From contig NZ_JBCNLP010000006.1 in the NCBI RefSeq assembly GCF_039595395.1, positions 5,001-69,000 of the forward strand: a stretch of DNA of 64,000 bases, in the 5' to 3' direction. Below are positions 17,131-26,404 of this stretch, piece by piece (position 1 is the stretch's first letter; each line of letters begins with the position of its first letter). The translations under genes and the position numbers were made by a program. The notes beneath the pieces are model-generated. The model was given only the letters and a program-made list of their open reading frames with translations, ran no database searches and was not told the DNA's origin. This DNA comes from Novosphingobium sp. Its GTDB lineage: Bacteria > Pseudomonadota > Alphaproteobacteria > Sphingomonadales > Sphingomonadaceae.

Positions 17131-17573
17131 GAAGCGGGCGCCGCCGATCTGAGTTCGGGCGGAAGCTGATCGAGCGGGCAATAGCGATAGGTCGTGCCGC
17201 CTTTGGCGGGCATGCTGAAGGTCAGCGCATCGGGCACATCGATGGTCTGGCGCTCGGTGAAACGCTTGCCCGGCCCGCTGCCCGCATCGATGCAGGACTG
17301 GGTGACGCTGTAGCGATAGCCATAGCCGCTGCGCCGTTTCGACAGGACGCGGGCAACGCAGGCACGCGTATGGGCCGTGCTGATGCCCTTGCCGTCATAG
17401 CGGCGCAGCGCGGCATTGGCGGGGTCCTGACAGCGCGCGCCGCTGGCGACGAACAGGCCGGGCTTCAGCCTGTACACCCCGCCGGGCCTGGGCGAGCGAT
17501 CGACCTCGGCCATGGCGGATGAGGCGATCAGCGCGGTAAGACCAAACAGCACAAAGCGGGGCAGTCGCATCAT
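17121..17573 (-). CDS. Secreted hypothetical protein with six cysteines or fewer
   Basis: A protein of about 150 residues with a clear Sec signal peptide (MMRLPRFVLFGLTALIASSAMA, cut before EVDRS). The mature part contains Cys in ARCQDPANAALRRY, TRACVARV, QSCIDAG and YRYCPLD, four in all, which could make two disulfides. No family is recognised. GGGAGA eight bases before the ATG at 17573 fixes the start. It is the gene before the AAA ATPase on the same strand, its stop codon falling inside the shared palindrome. The function is unknown; a periplasmic binding or inhibitory role is only a guess. Confidence 0.65.
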   Translation of the reverse strand: MMRLPRFVLFGLTALIASSAMAEVDRSPRPGGVYRLKPGLFVASGARCQDPANAALRRYDGKGISTAHTRACVARVLSKRRSGYGYRYSVTQSCIDAGSGPGKRFTERQTIDVPDALTFSMPAKGGTTYRYCPLDQLPPELRSAAPASHP

Positions 17574-17670
17574 ATGGCTTCTCCCGAGGATGAGCCATGA
17601 CAACGCCATGGCCACGATGAACGATCCCTGATGACGCGATGGAATGCGCCGGATTGACCGAAAGGCCGGG

Positions 17671-18672
17671 TCAGGGCCTCTCCTGCCTTGTGAAGGCCAT
17701 CACGAAGGTTGCGCCCCCGCCCGGCGTGTCCTCGACCGCGATGGAGGCGCCATGCGCCTGCGCCACCGCCGCGACGATCGACAGGCCCAGCCCGGCGCCC
17801 TGCCGCCTTGTGCCGGGCGCGCGCCAGAAACGCTCGAAGAGCTGCGCGCGCTGATCTTGCGGCACACCGGCACCATGGTCGATCACGCTGATGGAGCCCT
17901 GCGCCGAGACCGCAATCAGCACCTCCGTTCCCGTCGGGGCGTGATGCACGGCATTCTCGATCAGATTGCGCAGCGCGCCGGACAGCGCTTCCGCATCGCC
18001 GGGGATCGTCACGGGTGGTTTCGGGGCCTCCAGCGCCACTTCCCGCCCCTGCCGGTAGATCCATGGCGCCATATGCCCCACCACCTCGGCGGCCAGAGCG
18101 CCAAGATCGACCACCTGCATGTCGGGCAAAGGCTGGCCGTCCAGCCGGGCCACGCGCAGCAACTGGTTGACCAGGCGGCTCATGCGCGCGGCATCCTCGC
18201 CCAGTCGGGTCACCGCATCGCCGGGGGGCAGGGCCTCGATGCCTGCCGTCAGGATCGCCAGCGGGGTGCGCAATTCATGCGCGGCATCTGCGGTGAAGCG
18301 GCGCTGTGCCTGAAAGGCCTGATCCAGCCGCTCCAGCGCCTCATTGACGGCATGGATAAAGGGCATGATCTCGGCGGGCGCCGTCCCCGCTTCCAGCCGC
18401 GCGCCCGCCTTGCCCGGCACGATGGCGGCGGCCTGGCGGCTCGCCGCGATCAAGGGGCGCAGGCTGGCGCGCACGGTGTAGATCACCACCCCCAGCACGG
18501 CCAGCGCGAACAGCGGAAAGGCCCAGACCACGATCGTGTCGGAAATGCCGTGCCTGAGCAGATAATGCCGCCGCGCCAGCGCCAGAAAGCCGATCAGCAA
18601 GGCCAATCCGTGAATCCCCGCCAGCCGCAGGATCAGCTTGCTTTCCAGCGATGTTCGCCAATGCGCCATCAT
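17671..18672 (-). CDS. Sensor histidine kinase (QseC/PmrB-like)
   Basis: A 333-residue kinase with two TM segments close together (about residues 17-34 and 47-68), leaving only a very short periplasmic loop. It therefore probably senses within the membrane or through a partner protein. A HAMP-like linker is followed by FTADAAHELRTPLAIL (phospho-acceptor His), NLIENAVHHAP, DHGAGVP and GAGLGLSIV. The start overlaps the end of the response-regulator gene by four bases. Together they form a second two-component system, facing a divergently transcribed TonB receptor. Confidence 0.9.
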   Translation of the reverse strand: MMAHWRTSLESKLILRLAGIHGLALLIGFLALARRHYLLRHGISDTIVVWAFPLFALAVLGVVIYTVRASLRPLIAASRQAAAIVPGKAGARLEAGTAPAEIMPFIHAVNEALERLDQAFQAQRRFTADAAHELRTPLAILTAGIEALPPGDAVTRLGEDAARMSRLVNQLLRVARLDGQPLPDMQVVDLGALAAEVVGHMAPWIYRQGREVALEAPKPPVTIPGDAEALSGALRNLIENAVHHAPTGTEVLIAVSAQGSISVIDHGAGVPQDQRAQLFERFWRAPGTRRQGAGLGLSIVAAVAQAHGASIAVEDTPGGGATFVMAFTRQERP

Positions 18673-19349
18673 GGCTGTGCCTCCTCGGTCAGGAAATAGC
18701 CGATGCCGCGCACCGTCTGGATGCCGCAGCGGGCATCGGCTTCGGCCAGCTTGCGGCGCAGGTGGTGGATATGGACGGGGATGGCGTTGGAGGCGATTTC
18801 GTCGCCCTCGCCATAGAGCTTGTCCTCCAGCACGGCTTTGGGCACCACGCGACCCAGGCGGCGCATCAGATGTTCGAGCAGCGCCAGTTCCTGCCGCCCC
18901 AGCATCAGCGGCTGCCCATCGACCAGCGCCTCGCGGCCCAGCGTGTCCAGCGCCAGACGGCCCGCCTGAAGCACCGTGCCCAGCGCCAGACCGGGGCGGC
19001 GCAGCAAGGCCTTGGCGCGGGCCACCAGTTCCTCGCTGGCGAAGGGTTTCACCAGATAGTCATCGGCTCCGGCATCGAGGCCGCCGACGCGGTCCTCCAG
19101 CGCATCGCGGGCGGTCAGCACCAGCACGGGCAGGCGCTGGCCTTTGGCGCGGGTGGCGCGCAAAACATCGAGCCCCTCGCCATCGGGCAGCCCCAGATCG
19201 AGCACCATGCCGTCATAGGGAAACAGGTCGAGCGCATGGCAGGCATCCTCGACGCTCTGCAGCACATCGACGACGAAACCGGCCTTGCGCAGGGCGCCGG
19301 CGACCAGCTCGGCGATCCTCGGCTCATCCTCGACCACCAGAAAACGCAT
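18669..19349 (-). CDS. OmpR-type response regulator (QseB/PmrA-like)
   Basis: A 226-residue regulator: FLVVEDEPR, phospho-acceptor Asp in MVLDLGLPDGEG, VLTARDA and AGADDYLVKPF, then a winged helix with SNAIPVHIHHLRRKL. The ATG at 19349 follows GGAAGGGGAT and is preferred to the ATG at 19385, twelve codons upstream. The 90-bp gap to the TonB receptor gene on the other strand must hold both promoters, so the regulator is the natural candidate to control that receptor. Confidence 0.9.
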   Translation of the reverse strand: MRFLVVEDEPRIAELVAGALRKAGFVVDVLQSVEDACHALDLFPYDGMVLDLGLPDGEGLDVLRATRAKGQRLPVLVLTARDALEDRVGGLDAGADDYLVKPFASEELVARAKALLRRPGLALGTVLQAGRLALDTLGREALVDGQPLMLGRQELALLEHLMRRLGRVVPKAVLEDKLYGEGDEIASNAIPVHIHHLRRKLAEADARCGIQTVRGIGYFLTEEAQP

Positions 19350-19439
19350 AAAATCCCCTTCCCGAAGCCCCCTCCTAATATTCACTTAAACTTCGCGCCA
19401 CAGGGGGCCGCCAACAGATTTGAGAAAAGGCGGTAACAG

Positions 19440-21716
19440 GTGGCGATCAGGCAGTCGGTAACGTTCGGGGTGGCCTTGGCCGGGCTGATGGCGGGGCTGG
19501 TGCCGCATCAGGCTCTGGCGGGGGCCAGCGGGCCGAAGCCGCAGGCGCATGCTGCGCGCGATGAGGATGACGATGATGATGATCGCAAGCCCGTGCATCA
19601 GACGAAGGCGGCGCCCAAGGCCGGGGATCACGACGACGATGATGACGGCGATGGCGATGATGGCCCCCGGCGCACCGGCGAGATCGTCGTCACTGCCCAT
19701 CAGCTCGACAATGCCCGCGCGCGGGTCAGCGCCAGCCTTGGCGCCTCGACCTATGCGCTGAGCAATGACGTCATCGAAAAGCGCCCCAGCGGCGAGGCCG
19801 CCAATCTGGTCAATGTGCTGCTGCAGATGCCCGGTGTCAGTCAGGGCGGCTCGGGCGAGTTGCATGTGCGGGGCGCGCAGGGGCTGCAATATCGCATCAA
19901 CAATGTGATCATCCCCGATGGCTTCACCGATCTGGCCGACACTCTGCGCGCCCGCTTTGCCGACAAGGTGGAGCTGGTGACCGGGGCTTTGCCCGCGCAA
20001 TATGGCCTGCAGACGGGCGGCGTGGTCAACATCACCACCAAGAGCGGCGTCTATGGCCAGGGCGGCGAGGTCGAATTGAGCGGCGGCACGCTGGGCCGTT
20101 TCGAGGGCGCCTTCGATGCGATGGGCTCGCTGGGGGAGACCAACTACTATGTCTCGGGCTCCTATCTGCGCAGCGATGCCGGGCTGAGCGCGCCCGACCG
20201 CTCGACCAGCCCGCTGCATGACCATACCGACCAGATCGACGGCTTTGCCTATTTCGACCGTATTCTGGATGCGCAATCGCGGCTGTCGCTGATCGTGGGC
20301 ATCTCGAACGATGCCTATGATCTGCCCCATGCGCGCGGAATCAATGCGGCCGGTTCCACGGCCGCCGCCACCTTCCAGCGCCCGCTGACGATCGGCACCA
20401 CCACCGCCTATCCCAGCGAGGCATGGGGCGGGCATGAAAGGGTGGCCAGCCAATATGGCATCCTGTCCTACCAGCGCAGCGCGGGCGCGCTGACCATGCA
20501 GCTTTCGGCCACGCTGCGGGCCTCGGCGCTGGCGATCACCCCCGATGTGGTGGGCGATGTGCTGTTCACCGGTCTGGCTCAGGCGGTTTCCAAGCATAAT
20601 CTCTCGACCGGCCTGCAGGCCGAGGGTCTGTATGAGCTGTCACCGGCCCATCGCCTGCGGGGCGGCATCACCTTCAACTGGTCGCGCGACCGCAGCCGGA
20701 TCGACTATGCGGTGCTGCCCGTCAATGGCACCGGCCAGCAGACCTCCACCACGCTGCTCACCATCCCCGGCCTGGAGGCCGAGACGCGGCGCCAATTGGG
20801 CGCCTATCTCGAGGATGAATGGCTGCTGGGCGACAGCCTGACCATCAACACCGGCCTGCGTTTCGACAGCACCACCAACAGTGGCGGCGGCCATGCGCTG
20901 AGCCCCCGCGCCAATGCGGTGTGGAAGCCCGCCAGCGGCACGACAGCCCATCTGGGCTATGCCCGCTATTTCGTCCCCGCCTCCGAAGACACCGGCACCG
21001 CCGCCGTCGGTCTGCTGGCCGGCACCACCGGCGCATGGCCGACCCGAACCGAGACGGCGGCCAAGGCCGAAAGGGACGACTATCTCGATCTGGGCGTGGA
21101 GCAGAAGCTGGAGGATCTGACCCTGGGTGTCGATGCCTATTGGCGCCATGCGCGCAATCTGCTCGATGCGGTGCGGATCGGTTCGACGGTGCTGTCGCGC
21201 CCCTTCAACTATGAAAGGGGCAAGGCCTGGGGCGTGGAACTGACCGCGACCTACAGCGAGGGCCCGCTCTCCATCTGGGGCAATCTGGCCGTGGCGCGGA
21301 TCGAGGGGCGCACCATCATCGCCGGGCAGGCGCCTTTCACGGCGGCGCAACTGCAATGGATCGCCACGCATGATGTGGCCACCAATGCCGACCAGCGCGT
21401 GACAGGATCGCTGGGCGCGGCCTGGCATAGCGGCAAGCTGCGGCTCTCCGCCGATGGCGTGGTCGGCAGCGGTCTGCCCCGGACCATTGCGGGCGCTGCC
21501 CCCAATGGCGCAAGGATGGCGGCCAATGCGCAGGTCAATCTGGCGGCGACCTATCGGTTGGAGGGCTTGCGACATCGCCCGCTCACGGCCCGGCTCGATG
21601 TGCTCAATGCGCTGGGCGCGCGCTATGCCTTGCAGGATGGCACCTCGCTGGCCGGAGGCAATGCGCAATGGGGCACGCCGCGCGGCATCTATGCGGGGAT
21701 CGAGCAGGCTTTCTGA
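19440..21716 (+). CDS. TonB-dependent receptor with Asp-rich N-terminus
   Basis: A 758-residue outer-membrane receptor. A signal peptide (residues 1-27, ALAG) is followed by an unusual acidic low-complexity stretch at about 41-75 with runs of five to six Asp and interspersed His (for example GDHDDDDDGDGDDG). A TonB-box-like GEIVVTAH, a plug with LLQMPGVSQGG and VVNITTKSG, and a 22-strand barrel ending in Phe come after it. The Asp/His stretch suggests divalent-metal binding before uptake; this is inference. The start is GTG at 19440 with an AAGGCGG site. It is divergent from the two-component system above, which may regulate it. Confidence 0.85.
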   Translation: MAIRQSVTFGVALAGLMAGLVPHQALAGASGPKPQAHAARDEDDDDDDRKPVHQTKAAPKAGDHDDDDDGDGDDGPRRTGEIVVTAHQLDNARARVSASLGASTYALSNDVIEKRPSGEAANLVNVLLQMPGVSQGGSGELHVRGAQGLQYRINNVIIPDGFTDLADTLRARFADKVELVTGALPAQYGLQTGGVVNITTKSGVYGQGGEVELSGGTLGRFEGAFDAMGSLGETNYYVSGSYLRSDAGLSAPDRSTSPLHDHTDQIDGFAYFDRILDAQSRLSLIVGISNDAYDLPHARGINAAGSTAAATFQRPLTIGTTTAYPSEAWGGHERVASQYGILSYQRSAGALTMQLSATLRASALAITPDVVGDVLFTGLAQAVSKHNLSTGLQAEGLYELSPAHRLRGGITFNWSRDRSRIDYAVLPVNGTGQQTSTTLLTIPGLEAETRRQLGAYLEDEWLLGDSLTINTGLRFDSTTNSGGGHALSPRANAVWKPASGTTAHLGYARYFVPASEDTGTAAVGLLAGTTGAWPTRTETAAKAERDDYLDLGVEQKLEDLTLGVDAYWRHARNLLDAVRIGSTVLSRPFNYERGKAWGVELTATYSEGPLSIWGNLAVARIEGRTIIAGQAPFTAAQLQWIATHDVATNADQRVTGSLGAAWHSGKLRLSADGVVGSGLPRTIAGAAPNGARMAANAQVNLAATYRLEGLRHRPLTARLDVLNALGARYALQDGTSLAGGNAQWGTPRGIYAGIEQAF

Positions 21717-21736
21717 GCCGGGTGTTTCCACCCGGC
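21717..21736. terminator. Hairpin between convergent receptor and MFS genes
   Basis: GCCGGGTG-tttc-CACCCGGC, an 8-bp GC-rich stem, fills the 31-bp gap between the TonB receptor stop and the MFS stop. No T-run follows, so it is a weak or factor-assisted terminator usable from both sides. Confidence 0.5.
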
Positions 21737-21747
21737 ATGAAAACGCC

Positions 21748-22935
21748 CTAGGCCACCGCGCTTGCGGCCGGTTGATCCGCCGACCGGCCGGACCACTGGG
21801 CCGCCAGGGCCAGCGCGGCGAGGCCGCCACCCAGCAGGCCCACGCCATGCCACCCTGCCGCCTGCCAGGCCGCCATGGCCAGAGCCGAGCCCAGCGCGCC
21901 GCCCAGAAACATGCCGCCCATGAACAGCGTGTTGAGCCGCGCCCGCGCCTCGGGCCGCAGCGCATAGACGCCATGCTGATGCGAAATCAGCGCGCCCTGC
22001 ACCGCGAGATCGAGCACGATGCAGCCGATCGCCAGCCCGACCAGCCCATGCGACAGGCCCGCGATCGCCCAGCCAAGGATGGTCAGCACCGTCCCCGCCG
22101 TGATCGCGGCGCCCGGTCCGCGCCGGTCGGCCAGATGGCCCGCCAGAGGGGCCGCGAAAACCCCCGCCGCTCCCACGATTCCGAACATGCCCGCCACCGA
22201 AGAGCCATGGCCCAATTGCTGCACGTAAAGCGCCAGAATGCTCCAGAAAGCGCTGAAGGCGGCAAAGAGCAGGGCCTGCGTCAGGGTCGAGCGGCGCAGC
22301 ACCGGCAGATCGCGCCACAGATGCCACAGCGAGCCGAGCAGGGCGGGATAGGAGGGCGTCTTGTGGTCAGGCCGCGAGTGCGGCAGCGCCACCCGCAGCA
22401 CCCCGCCCGCCACGATGGCCAGCGGCACGCCCAGCCAGAACATGCTGCGCCATCCGGCCTGCTGTGCCACGAAGCCCGCCAGCGTGCGGCTCAGCAAAAT
22501 GCCCAGCAGCAGTCCGGCCATCACCTTGCCGATCACCGCGCCGCGCTTTGCGGGCGGGGCCATATGCGCGGCCAGCGGCACGATCTGCTGCGCCACAGTG
22601 GCCAGCGCCCCGACCATCAGCGAGCCCAGCAGCAGCACCGATCCCGAAGGGGCCAGCGCCGCCCCCGACAGCGCCACGGCCAGAGCGAGGAACTGGGCGA
22701 CGATCAGGCGGCGCCGCTCGACAAGGTCGCCCAGCGGCACCAGCAGGAACAGGCCCAGCGCATAGCCCAGTTGCGTCACGGTGGGCACGAAGCCGGCGGC
22801 GGTGCCGGGCAGATCGCGCTCGATCAGGCCGAGCATCGGCTGGTTGTAGTAGATGTTGGCCACCGCCAGACCGGTGGCGGCGGCCATGGTCAGGGTGAGG
22901 GCGGGGCGCAGCGAATGCGTTGCGGGGGCGCTCAC
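21748..22935 (-). CDS. MFS transporter (drug exporter-like)
   Basis: A 395-residue, 12-TM major-facilitator protein. It opens with LTLTMAAATGLAVANIYYNQPML, a signature of the YgaY/arabinose-efflux-like MFS group, and has GDLVERRRLI (loop 2-3 motif A) and GHLADRRGPG (loop 8-9). Members export drugs or sugars by proton antiport; the substrate is unknown here. It overlaps the ene-reductase gene by four bases, forming an operon; together they could modify and expel an electrophilic toxin. Confidence 0.85.
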   Translation of the reverse strand: MSAPATHSLRPALTLTMAAATGLAVANIYYNQPMLGLIERDLPGTAAGFVPTVTQLGYALGLFLLVPLGDLVERRRLIVAQFLALAVALSGAALAPSGSVLLLGSLMVGALATVAQQIVPLAAHMAPPAKRGAVIGKVMAGLLLGILLSRTLAGFVAQQAGWRSMFWLGVPLAIVAGGVLRVALPHSRPDHKTPSYPALLGSLWHLWRDLPVLRRSTLTQALLFAAFSAFWSILALYVQQLGHGSSVAGMFGIVGAAGVFAAPLAGHLADRRGPGAAITAGTVLTILGWAIAGLSHGLVGLAIGCIVLDLAVQGALISHQHGVYALRPEARARLNTLFMGGMFLGGALGSALAMAAWQAAGWHGVGLLGGGLAALALAAQWSGRSADQPAASAVA

Positions 22936-24083
22936 GCTGTCAGCTCGCGTTCGGCCAGCTCCGCCAGCGTGGGATAATCGGTGTAACCACGGGCATCGCC
23001 GCCGAAGAAGCTGGCGGGGTCGCCCTGATTGAGCGGGGCGTCGAGGCGCAGCCTTTCGGGCAGGTCGGGGTTGGCGATAAAGGGGCGGCCAAAGGCGATC
23101 AGATCGCCGCGACCATCGGCCAGCGCCTGCTCGGCGTTCCAGCGCGTGTAGCCGCCCGCCAGAATGATCGGGCCCGAGAAGCTGGCGCGGATGTCGCGCA
23201 TCAGGGCCTGCGCGCGGGGATCGATTTCGGTGGCGATCTCGCGGCCCTTCACCGTGGGTTCGACCAGATGGAGATAGGCCAGCTCGCGCTTGTTCAGCTC
23301 GGCGATGACATGGTGGAACAGGGCTTCCGGATCGGCCTCATCCATGCCGAAGGACTTGCCCATGGGCGAGAGGCGCAGGCCCACACGCTGGCTGCCGATG
23401 GCGGCGCTGACGGCATCGACCACCTCCAGCAGCAGGCGGGCGCGGTTCTCGACCGAACCGCCATAGCGGTCGGTGCGCCAGTTGCTGCCGCTGTTGAGGA
23501 ACTGGTCGAGCAGATAGCCATTGGCGGCGTGGATCTCCACCGCGTCAAGCCCGGCGGTGATGGCATTGCGCGCGGCCTGCACATAATCGGCGACGATCAT
23601 CTGGATGCCCGCGATGGTCAGTTCCTGCGGATCGGGAATGTCGGCATAGATGCCCTGGCCGTTCTCGCCCGGAATAAAGGCCTTGGCGGGCACCGGCATG
23701 GCGGTGGGGGCCACAGGGCGGGCGCCGCCCGGCTGGAACACGGTGTGCGAGACGCGGCCCACATGCCAGAGCTGCATGGCGATGCGCCCGCCTTCCTGAT
23801 GCACGGCATCGGCCACCTTGGCCCAGCCTTCGATCTGGGCCTGCGTGTGGATGCCGGGGGTCCAGGCATAGCCCTGACCCTGCTGGGAAATCTGGGTCGC
23901 CTCGGTGATGATCAGCGCGGCGGAGGCGCGCTGGCGGTAATAGTCAATGGCCAGCGGCGCGGGCACATTGCCCTCTGCCGCGCGCGAACGGGTGAGCGGC
24001 GCCATCACGATCCGGCTGGGCAGATCCAGCGCGCCGATGCGGGTGGGGGCGAAAAGCAGATCGGACGAAATCGGGTCGGTCAT
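22932..24083 (-). CDS. Old Yellow Enzyme ene-reductase (NemA-like)
   Basis: A 383-residue FMN-dependent alkene reductase. Typical motifs are MAPLTRSRA, the active-site pair in IHAANGYLLDQFLNSGSN (His and Asn binding the substrate carbonyl), YGGSVENRARLLLEV (FMN phosphate region) and GDLIAFGRPFIANPDL. Such enzymes reduce activated C=C bonds, maleimides, quinones and nitro esters with NAD(P)H. It is the first gene of a two-gene operon with the MFS exporter. The upstream region carries two inverted repeats, and a LysR gene follows in the same direction upstream. Confidence 0.92.
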   Translation of the reverse strand: MTDPISSDLLFAPTRIGALDLPSRIVMAPLTRSRAAEGNVPAPLAIDYYRQRASAALIITEATQISQQGQGYAWTPGIHTQAQIEGWAKVADAVHQEGGRIAMQLWHVGRVSHTVFQPGGARPVAPTAMPVPAKAFIPGENGQGIYADIPDPQELTIAGIQMIVADYVQAARNAITAGLDAVEIHAANGYLLDQFLNSGSNWRTDRYGGSVENRARLLLEVVDAVSAAIGSQRVGLRLSPMGKSFGMDEADPEALFHHVIAELNKRELAYLHLVEPTVKGREIATEIDPRAQALMRDIRASFSGPIILAGGYTRWNAEQALADGRGDLIAFGRPFIANPDLPERLRLDAPLNQGDPASFFGGDARGYTDYPTLAELAERELTA

Positions 24084-24163
24084 GAGGGGGCACTCCGTTG
24101 GGACGGGGCCTTGCTGGCGGCGTCCGGGTTGGTGTGCATGATCTGGGCCTGATTGGCTTGGAT

Positions 24164-24181
24164 GATAATCAGCTCATTATC
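24164..24181. promoter_or_regulatory. Candidate operator upstream of ene-reductase
   Basis: GATAAT-cagctc-ATTATC, an 18-bp inverted repeat about 80 bases upstream of the ene-reductase start, is a plausible LysR or other regulator site in the 126-bp gap. Confidence 0.45.
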
Positions 24182-24186
24182 GTGAT

Positions 24187-24211
24187 GATCTTTGCGGAAT
24201 GCGCAAAGATC
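24187..24211 (-). terminator. Hairpin at the end of the LysR gene
   Basis: GATCTTTGCG-gaatg-CGCAAAGATC is a perfect 10-bp stem with a 5-base loop touching the LysR stop codon at 24210. It could end LysR transcription or act as an operator; no strong T-run follows. Confidence 0.5.
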
Positions 24212-25148
24212 AGAGTGCGCGATCCCAATAGGGCGGGGTGCCGAACCGGGCCGCCAGAAAATTGACAAAGGCGCGCACCTTGGGCGAGCCCTTGCGGTCG
24301 GGCAGATAGAGGGCATGGATGCCGCCCTCCGCCGAGGGGCTCACGCCGGGGCGCCCGATTTCGGCCTGCCATTCCGTGAGGATGGGGCGCAGTCCGCCTT
24401 GCGCGATCTCCTCGCCCACCAGCCATGATGGCAGCATCACCAGCCCGAAACCGGCAAGCGCGGCTTCCTTCAGCGCCTCGGCCTGATTGGCGCGCAATGG
24501 GCCGGTGACGCGGATCTGCTCGACACGCCCGCCCTGTGTGAAGCGCCAGCGCCGCTCACCATCGGCAAAGGCGAAGGTCAGGCAGGCGTGATCGGCCAGA
24601 TCGCCGGGCGCGGCAGGCGCGCCATGCCGCGCCAGATAGGCCGGGCTGGCGCAGACGATGCGGCGATGCGGGGCAAGGCGCCGCGCGATCAGGCTGGAGG
24701 AATCCAGCACCCCCAGACGCACCGCGACATCCACCCGCTGCTCGACCAGATTGACCACGGCGTCGCTCACCAGCAAATCCAGCTCGACAGCAGGATATTC
24801 GGCCATGAAACGCGGCAGGAAAGGCGTGACATGCATGCGGGCGAAGGAGGCGGGCAGGCTGATGCGCAGCAGCCCGCGCGGCGGACCATCCCGCTCGTGG
24901 ATGCTGCGGTTGGCTTCGGCCAGATCGGCCAGCAGGCGGCTGGCCTGCGGGTAATAAGCCTCGCCCGCCGCGGTCAGGGAGACTCGCCGTGTGGAGCGGT
25001 TGAGCAGGGTGACGCCCAGCGCCGCCTCCAGAGCATCGACATGGCGGGTGAAGGAGGAGGCGGCCTGTCCGGCCCGGCGCGCGGCGGGCGCAAAGCCGCC
25101 TTCCTCCACCACGGCCACAAAGGCCCCGAGCGCCGCGAACATGTCCAT
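24210..25148 (-). CDS. LysR-family transcriptional regulator
   Basis: A 312-residue LysR protein: N-terminal winged HTH (FAPAARRAGQAASSFTRHVDALEAALG) and the usual substrate-binding part. Residues such as ARRLAPHRRIVCASPAYL and the DHACLTF block place it in the large group whose members control flanking oxidoreductases. The start at 25148 (MDM) is where LysR homology begins; the longer frame upstream to 25484 runs through the intergenic palindrome and is not credible. It is transcribed towards the ene-reductase/MFS pair and is their likely regulator. Confidence 0.88.
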   Translation of the reverse strand: MDMFAALGAFVAVVEEGGFAPAARRAGQAASSFTRHVDALEAALGVTLLNRSTRRVSLTAAGEAYYPQASRLLADLAEANRSIHERDGPPRGLLRISLPASFARMHVTPFLPRFMAEYPAVELDLLVSDAVVNLVEQRVDVAVRLGVLDSSSLIARRLAPHRRIVCASPAYLARHGAPAAPGDLADHACLTFAFADGERRWRFTQGGRVEQIRVTGPLRANQAEALKEAALAGFGLVMLPSWLVGEEIAQGGLRPILTEWQAEIGRPGVSPSAEGGIHALYLPDRKGSPKVRAFVNFLAARFGTPPYWDRAL

Positions 25149-25352
25149 AAGGCCTTCATAGCGCGCGGAAAGGTGAAGCCAAGCGCGGGATGAGCCGGTG
25201 CGCTTGTGGCCCGTGGCATAAGGGCGCTGTCCCATAAGGGGACATTTTTCGCCGATCCTGCGCCGATTGGCATGGAGAACGATTGCATTTTGCAGTATAC
25301 CAAGGCTGTCCGATCCCGTGAATGACCCTCCTGTCATGACGGAGCGGGCCAA

Positions 25353-25404
25353 TGTGCATCCGGGTCGGGTCGTGTTCGCCCGGATGCACAGCGGGCCCAT
25401 TGGC
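25353..25404. repeat. Large inverted repeat between two divergent LysR genes
   Basis: Perfect 12-bp arms TGTGCATCCGGG (25353-25364) and CCCGGATGCACA (25379-25390) enclose 14 bases. Outside them GCCAATG (25348-25354) pairs with CATTGGC (25398-25404). The structure lies in the 344-bp gap between oppositely directed LysR genes and may be a shared operator or cruciform. Confidence 0.5.
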
Positions 25405-25492
25405 GGGCCACCAACCATCCGGTTGTATGAATTGGCGCGGGCGGGCGCCGCTGCTATGCAGCGCGTTTCCGGGATCAGGAACACCTCCCCCC

Positions 25493-26404
25493 ATGTTCAT
25501 GCGTCAGTTGGTTTACCTCGTTGCCCTTGACCGGCATCGCCATTTCGCGCGCGCCGCGGAGGCCTGCCATGTCTCGCAGCCGGCGCTCTCCGCCGGGCTG
25601 GCCGAGCTGGAGCGCGAGCTGGGCATCACCATCATCAAGCGCAACCGCAGCTTTCAGGGCATCACCCCGGAAGGCGAGCGCGTGCTGGCCTGGGCGCATC
25701 AGGTGCTGGCTTCCCTGGATGGCCTGAAGCAAGAGGCCGCGCTGGTGCGGCAGGTGGCGGGCGGGCATGTTTCCATCGGCACGATTCCCTCGGCGGTGGC
25801 GCCGCTCAGCGCTCTGGTCAGCACCTTTCGTGAGAGCTTTCCGGCCCTGACGCTGGAGGTGCATGCGCTCAGCACGCCCGAACTCTACCGCCGCATCAAG
25901 AAGGGCGAGATCGATCTCGCGGTGGTCTATGCCGATGCGCAGGAGGAGGATGGCTTCGATTATCTGCCGCTCTTCACCGAACGCCATGTGCTGATTGCCC
26001 ATGATGGCGTGACCCTGCCCGACCCCATCGGCTGGAAGGAGGTGGCCAGCCTGCCGCTCTGCCTGCTGAGCGGGGAGATGCACAACCGTCGCATCATCGA
26101 CCGGATTTTCGCCGGCGTGGGGGTGAAGCCGGACATCGTGCTGGAAACCAATGCGGTGGAGGTGCTGCTCTCGCAGGTGCGCGAGGGGACGCTGGTCAGC
26201 GTGTTGCCCGAAGGCGCGCTGCCGGGCGAGGGACTGGGGGACAACATTCATAAGCATGCCATCCATCCGCAACAGACCTCCGCCGTCGGGCTGATTCGGC
26301 AGGCGCGCAAGGTGCAACCGCCTTTGTCGGAGGCTTTGTGGGCGCTGTCGCGGCGGCTGGACCCTGCGGTTTTCGCCGAAAACAGGCGTGTTCCGCCCGC
26401 CTGA
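25493..26404 (+). CDS. LysR regulator linked to formate dehydrogenase
   Basis: A 303-residue LysR protein beginning MFMRQLVYLVALDRHRHF, with the HTH AACHVSQPALSAGLAELEREL. The ligand-binding part contains VSIGTIPSAVAPL and EIDLAVVYAD. It lies 124 bp before, and in the same direction as, the NAD-dependent formate dehydrogenase gene, an arrangement seen often with such enzymes, so it probably responds to formate or a related acid. An AGGA twelve bases upstream supports the ATG at 25493; the ATG at 25499 is equally possible. Confidence 0.85.
   Translation: MFMRQLVYLVALDRHRHFARAAEACHVSQPALSAGLAELERELGITIIKRNRSFQGITPEGERVLAWAHQVLASLDGLKQEAALVRQVAGGHVSIGTIPSAVAPLSALVSTFRESFPALTLEVHALSTPELYRRIKKGEIDLAVVYADAQEEDGFDYLPLFTERHVLIAHDGVTLPDPIGWKEVASLPLCLLSGEMHNRRIIDRIFAGVGVKPDIVLETNAVEVLLSQVREGTLVSVLPEGALPGEGLGDNIHKHAIHPQQTSAVGLIRQARKVQPPLSEALWALSRRLDPAVFAENRRVPPA

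Noticed and set aside
25149..25484. Extended N-terminus of the LysR protein upstream of 25148
   Set aside because: The added 112 residues cross a palindromic intergenic region and show no LysR homology; the HTH begins right after 25148.
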